Part shown: in pieces, positions 4,627-6,794 of the stretch
How positions within the stretch are numbered: position 1 is the stretch's first letter
How the letters are laid out: each line of letters opens with the position of its first letter
Assembly (NCBI GenBank): GCA_934320645.1
Contig: CAKRFP010000064.1
Span: forward strand, 1 to 6,794
DNA from: an uncultured Bariatricus sp.
Lineage (GTDB): Bacteria; Bacillota; Clostridia; Lachnospirales; Lachnospiraceae
Reading direction: 5' to 3'
Length of the DNA: 6,794 nt
Translations under genes and position numbers: made by a program
Notes under the pieces: generated by a model
Told to the model about the DNA's origin: nothing
Database searches by the model: none
Seen by the model: only the letters and a program-made list of their open reading frames with translations

Positions 4627-5475
4627 ATGAGCTATGCAGATAAAGTTTTTATAGGGATGTGCAGGGATATCATTGATAATGGAACCAGCACAGAAGGAGA
4701 AAAGGTACGCCCGCGCTGGGAAGACGGGACTCCGGCGTATACTGTAAAAAAATTTGGTGTGGTGAACCGGTATGATCTGCGAAAAGAATTCCCGGCACTG
4801 ACACTCAGAAGAACCGGGATCAAAAGCTGTACGGACGAGCTTTTGTGGATCTGGCAGAAAAAATCCAATAATATCCACGATCTGAACAGTCATATCTGGG
4901 ACAGCTGGGCAGATGAAGATGGATCGATCGGGAAGGCATACGGCTATCAGATGGGCATAAAGCATGTCTATAAAGAAGGAATGATGGATCAGGTAGACCG
5001 TGTGATCTATGACCTGAAGAATAATCCTTACAGCCGCCGGATCATGACGAATATCTATGTACATCAGGATCTTCATGAGATGAATCTGTATCCGTGTGCA
5101 TACAGCATGACGTTCAATGTGACAAAAGAAAAAGGCAGCGATAAGCTGACACTGAACGGAATCCTGAACCAGCGTTCCCAGGACGTGCTGGCGGCAAATA
5201 ACTGGAATGTATGTCAGTATGCTGTGCTGCTTCATATGCTCGCACAGGTATGCGATATGCAGGTGGGCGAATTCGTACATGTGATCGCAGATGCACATAT
5301 TTACGACAGGCATATTCCGCTGATCGAAGAACTGATTTCAAGAGAGACGCACCCGGCACCGGAATTCTGGCTGAATCCGGAAGTAAAAGATTTCTATCAG
5401 TTCACACCGGACGACGTAAGATTAGACGACTATGTGACAGGACCGCAGATTAAAAATATTCCGATCGCGGTTTAG
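4627..5475 (+). CDS. thyA: Thymidylate synthase (ThyA type)
   Basis: A 282-residue enzyme that methylates dUMP to dTMP using 5,10-methylene-tetrahydrofolate, leaving dihydrofolate. Visible landmarks are ELLWIW (71-76), RR 137-138 (phosphate-binding pair from the partner subunit), catalytic Cys157 in LYPCAY, QRSQD (182-186) with the phosphate-binding Arg183, Asn194, AHIYDRH (223-229) with dUMP-contacting His224 and Tyr226, and the C-terminal IPIAV that closes over the active site. The segment before Asn194 reads AANNWN where E. coli-type enzymes have GLPFN. The WIWQKKSN and IGKAYGYQ segments recall the Bacillus/phage phi3T-type branch rather than the E. coli one. The ribosome binding site GGAG at 4614-4617 lies 9 nt upstream. 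It sits 35 nt after hom (with a small AAGGC-ACA-GCCTT hairpin at 4592-4604) and 17 nt before folA, which recycles its dihydrofolate product. Confidence 0.96.
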   Translation: MSYADKVFIGMCRDIIDNGTSTEGEKVRPRWEDGTPAYTVKKFGVVNRYDLRKEFPALTLRRTGIKSCTDELLWIWQKKSNNIHDLNSHIWDSWADEDGSIGKAYGYQMGIKHVYKEGMMDQVDRVIYDLKNNPYSRRIMTNIYVHQDLHEMNLYPCAYSMTFNVTKEKGSDKLTLNGILNQRSQDVLAANNWNVCQYAVLLHMLAQVCDMQVGEFVHVIADAHIYDRHIPLIEELISRETHPAPEFWLNPEVKDFYQFTPDDVRLDDYVTGPQIKNIPIAV

Positions 5476-5492
5476 AAAAGGAGACAGATACG

Positions 5493-5981
5493 ATGAACAT
5501 TATTGTAAATGCAGATAAAAATTGGGCAATCGGAAAGAATAACAGTCTGCTTGTACGAATCCCGGCAGATATGAAATACTTCCGTCAGATGACAGAAGGC
5601 AATATTGTCGTGATGGGAAGAAAGACACTGGAAAGCTTTCCGCAGGGGCGTCCGCTTGCCAACAGGGTTAATATTGTGATTTCCCACAACCCGGATTATC
5701 AGGTGAAGGATGCGATCGTGGTACACAGCGTGGAAGAGGCAATTCAGGAATGTAAAAAGCATGAAGGAGAAGTCTTTGTGATCGGCGGAGAAAGTATTTA
5801 CCGTGCCATGCTTTCGTACTGTAATACAGCGTATGTTACGCGGACAGATCATGTATATGAGGCAGATACCTGGTTCCCGGATCTGGACAAGGATCCGGAT
5901 TGGCAAAAAACAGCTGAGACGGATGAACAGACATATTTCGATCTTGAGTATGTATTTGCAAAATATGAAAGAATAAAATAG
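5493..5981 (+). CDS. folA: Dihydrofolate reductase
   Basis: A 162-residue enzyme that reduces dihydrofolate to tetrahydrofolate with NADPH; target of trimethoprim in many bacteria. Motifs are NWAIGKNN (10-17), IPADMKYFR (23-31) with the active-site acid Asp26, VVMGRKTLESFP (39-50; NADPH-binding GRKT) and VFVIGGESIY (NADPH-binding GG pair). The residue matching Trp22 of the E. coli enzyme is Val21 (LLVRIPAD in place of MPWNLPAD). Length is normal. GGAG at 5480-5483 lies 9 nt before the ATG. Pairing with thyA is common in Firmicutes and logical, since thymidylate synthesis is the main source of dihydrofolate. I see no terminator between its stop and the next promoter at 6008, so some readthrough into the T-box leader is possible. 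Confidence 0.96.
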   Translation: MNIIVNADKNWAIGKNNSLLVRIPADMKYFRQMTEGNIVVMGRKTLESFPQGRPLANRVNIVISHNPDYQVKDAIVVHSVEEAIQECKKHEGEVFVIGGESIYRAMLSYCNTAYVTRTDHVYEADTWFPDLDKDPDWQKTAETDEQTYFDLEYVFAKYERIK

Positions 5982-6007
5982 ATCAATAAAATTTGCGAAA
6001 TGTATCA

Positions 6008-6037
6008 TTGACAAATCAATAGACCACTCATTATAAT
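6008..6037 (+). promoter_or_regulatory. Sigma-A-type promoter of the T-box/ilvB transcript
   Basis: Perfect TTGACA (6008-6013) and perfect TATAAT (6032-6037) with an 18-nt spacer. Transcription should begin near 6044, so the leader before the ilvB start is about 365 nt and holds the T-box riboswitch. Confidence 0.9.
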
Positions 6038-6043
6038 AAATGT

Positions 6044-6345
6044 AATCGATGAGACAATAGAAGAAATGCTATGACAAGGAGGAGTATATAATCTTCGGAA
6101 GCAAAGAGAGAAGGCGGATGGTGTAAGCCTTCATGAAGGGATTGTAGAAGTAGCCTTTGAGCAGCGGACCGAACGGGGATTTCTCAAGTAGACTTCGACG
6201 TAAGCCCTACGTTACAGGGGAATAGTATCGAACATTTTTATGGTTCTGTACTTGCGTGAGAGCAGAGAAGCAGCTTCTCTGAAGACAGGTGGTAACACGG
6301 ATTTTATATTCGCCCTGAACGGTCAGCCGTTTAGGGCGTTTGTTA
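6044..6345 (+). promoter_or_regulatory. T-box riboswitch leader of the acetolactate synthase gene
   Basis: This fills most of the 427-base gap between folA and the ilvB-like gene. The T-box core AGGTGGTAACACGG lies at 6287-6300; its TGGT bulge would pair with an uncharged tRNA ending in ACCA, which fits discriminator A as in tRNA-Ile, -Leu and -Val. Stem I features include a GGAGTA start near 6081-6085, AGAGA at 6105-6109, and a hairpin GAAGGC (6110-6115)/GCCTTC (6127-6132) enclosing the usual GGATGGTGTAA loop. Further stems are CCCT/AGGG (6205-6219), AGTAT-GAAC/GTTC-GTACT (6224-6252, one mismatch) and AGAGAAG/CTTCTCT (6264-6280). The antiterminator would pair CAGG (6286-6289) with CCTG (6314-6317), competing with the terminator. 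In the family, uncharged tRNA stabilises the antiterminator and turns the gene on. I could not fix the specifier codon: ATT (6179-6181) and CTC (6183-6185) are the nearby branched-chain codons. The start is the inferred transcription start. Confidence 0.9.
6311..6345 (+). terminator. T-box-controlled intrinsic terminator
   Basis: A 12-bp stem pairs CGCCCTGAACGG (6311-6322) with CCGTTTAGGGCG (6327-6338), with one G-T wobble and loop TCAG. An interrupted T-run (TTTGTT) follows. Its 5' arm contains the bases the antiterminator needs (6314-6317), so the two structures exclude each other. Confidence 0.88.
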
Positions 6346-6408
6346 TTCTATATGACTATGATAAAAATTTGGCGATCATCTGTATAGAAAATTCATGGAG
6401 GTAGATTT

Positions 6409-6794
6409 ATGAAAAAAATATCAGGGAACAAATTACTTGTAAAAGCATTAAAAGAAGAGGGTGTAGATATCCTTTTTGGATATCCGGGAGCCTGTACGAT
6501 TGATATCAGTGATGAAATTTACAAACAGGATTACACAAAAGTTGTACTTCCGCGTCATGAACAGGCACTTGTCCATGCTGCAGACGCTTACGCCAGATCA
6601 ACAGGAAAAGTCGGGGTATGTCTGGTAACAAGCGGACCGGGTGCAACCAATCTGGTGACAGGAATTGCAACGGCAAATTATGACAGTGTACCGCTGGTAT
6701 GTTTTACCGGACAGGTTGCGAGACATCTGATCGGAAATGATGCATTTCAGGAAGTTGATATTGTAGGTATTACAAGAAGTATCACAAAATACGG
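6409..6794 (+). CDS. ilvB: Acetolactate synthase large subunit (partial, 5' end)
   Basis: The first 128 residues of a thiamine-diphosphate enzyme; the gene runs off the window. The full enzyme condenses pyruvate with pyruvate or 2-oxobutyrate, the first common step of valine, leucine and isoleucine synthesis. The pyrimidine-binding domain is visible: LFGYPGA (22-28), RHEQALVHAADAYAR (49-63) with the cofactor-activating Glu51, TSGPGATN (74-81), and GNDAFQEVDIVGITRSITKY (109-128), which is characteristic of acetohydroxyacid synthases. Two usually conserved glycines are changed: GYPGG reads GYPGA and HEQGA reads HEQAL. GGAGG at 6397-6401 lies 7 nt before the ATG. The T-box leader upstream, with a bulge fitting tRNAs of discriminator A, supports branched-chain amino acid biosynthesis rather than a catabolic acetolactate synthase. 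A regulatory subunit gene might follow outside the window. Confidence 0.9.
   Translation, partial: MKKISGNKLLVKALKEEGVDILFGYPGACTIDISDEIYKQDYTKVVLPRHEQALVHAADAYARSTGKVGVCLVTSGPGATNLVTGIATANYDSVPLVCFTGQVARHLIGNDAFQEVDIVGITRSITKY

Overview
The window looks like chromosomal DNA from a low-to-moderate GC Firmicute, most likely a gut clostridium of the Lachnospiraceae type. This is inferred from strong GGAGG ribosome binding sites, TTGACA/TATAAT promoters, a T-box leader in front of an acetolactate synthase gene, tRNA genes without an encoded CCA, and protein sequences typical of that family. No phage, plasmid, CRISPR or IS transposase gene is visible.

Layout. Bases 1-136 hold the last codons of an unseen gene and a strong terminator. 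An M20-family metallo-amidohydrolase follows (188-1357, +). Next come two identical tRNA-Gly(GCC) genes transcribed away from each other (1532-1604, - and 1866-1938, +). Each has its own sigma-A-type promoter, a near-identical leader and its own terminator, and together they form a 115-nt-arm inverted repeat. Just beyond the + tRNA terminator is a 161-base block (1987-2147) made almost entirely of complementary arms: a 31-bp perfect palindrome, two further hairpins and an outer 9-bp stem, which together can fold as a cloverleaf. It contains no credible gene and is the least explained part of the window. A minus-strand gene (2203-3087) encodes a zinc-ribbon protein with a lysine/arginine-rich linker and a C-terminal membrane anchor.

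From a shared intergenic region with divergent promoters, a plus-strand run begins: homoserine dehydrogenase (hom, 3305-4591), thymidylate synthase (thyA, 4627-5475) and dihydrofolate reductase (folA, 5493-5981). Gaps of 35 and 17 nt, each with a ribosome binding site, suggest co-transcription. ThyA oxidises methylene-tetrahydrofolate to dihydrofolate and FolA reduces it back, so these two form a functional pair; hom supplies homoserine for threonine and methionine. After folA a strong promoter drives a T-box riboswitch (about 6044-6345) with its terminator, controlling the start of an acetolactate synthase large-subunit gene (ilvB-like, from 6409, cut by the window end). Homoserine feeds threonine, hence isoleucine, so hom and the ilv gene are loosely linked by pathway.

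Most of the window is ordinary metabolic housekeeping. The unusual parts are the divergent tRNA duplication and the multi-hairpin block next to it.
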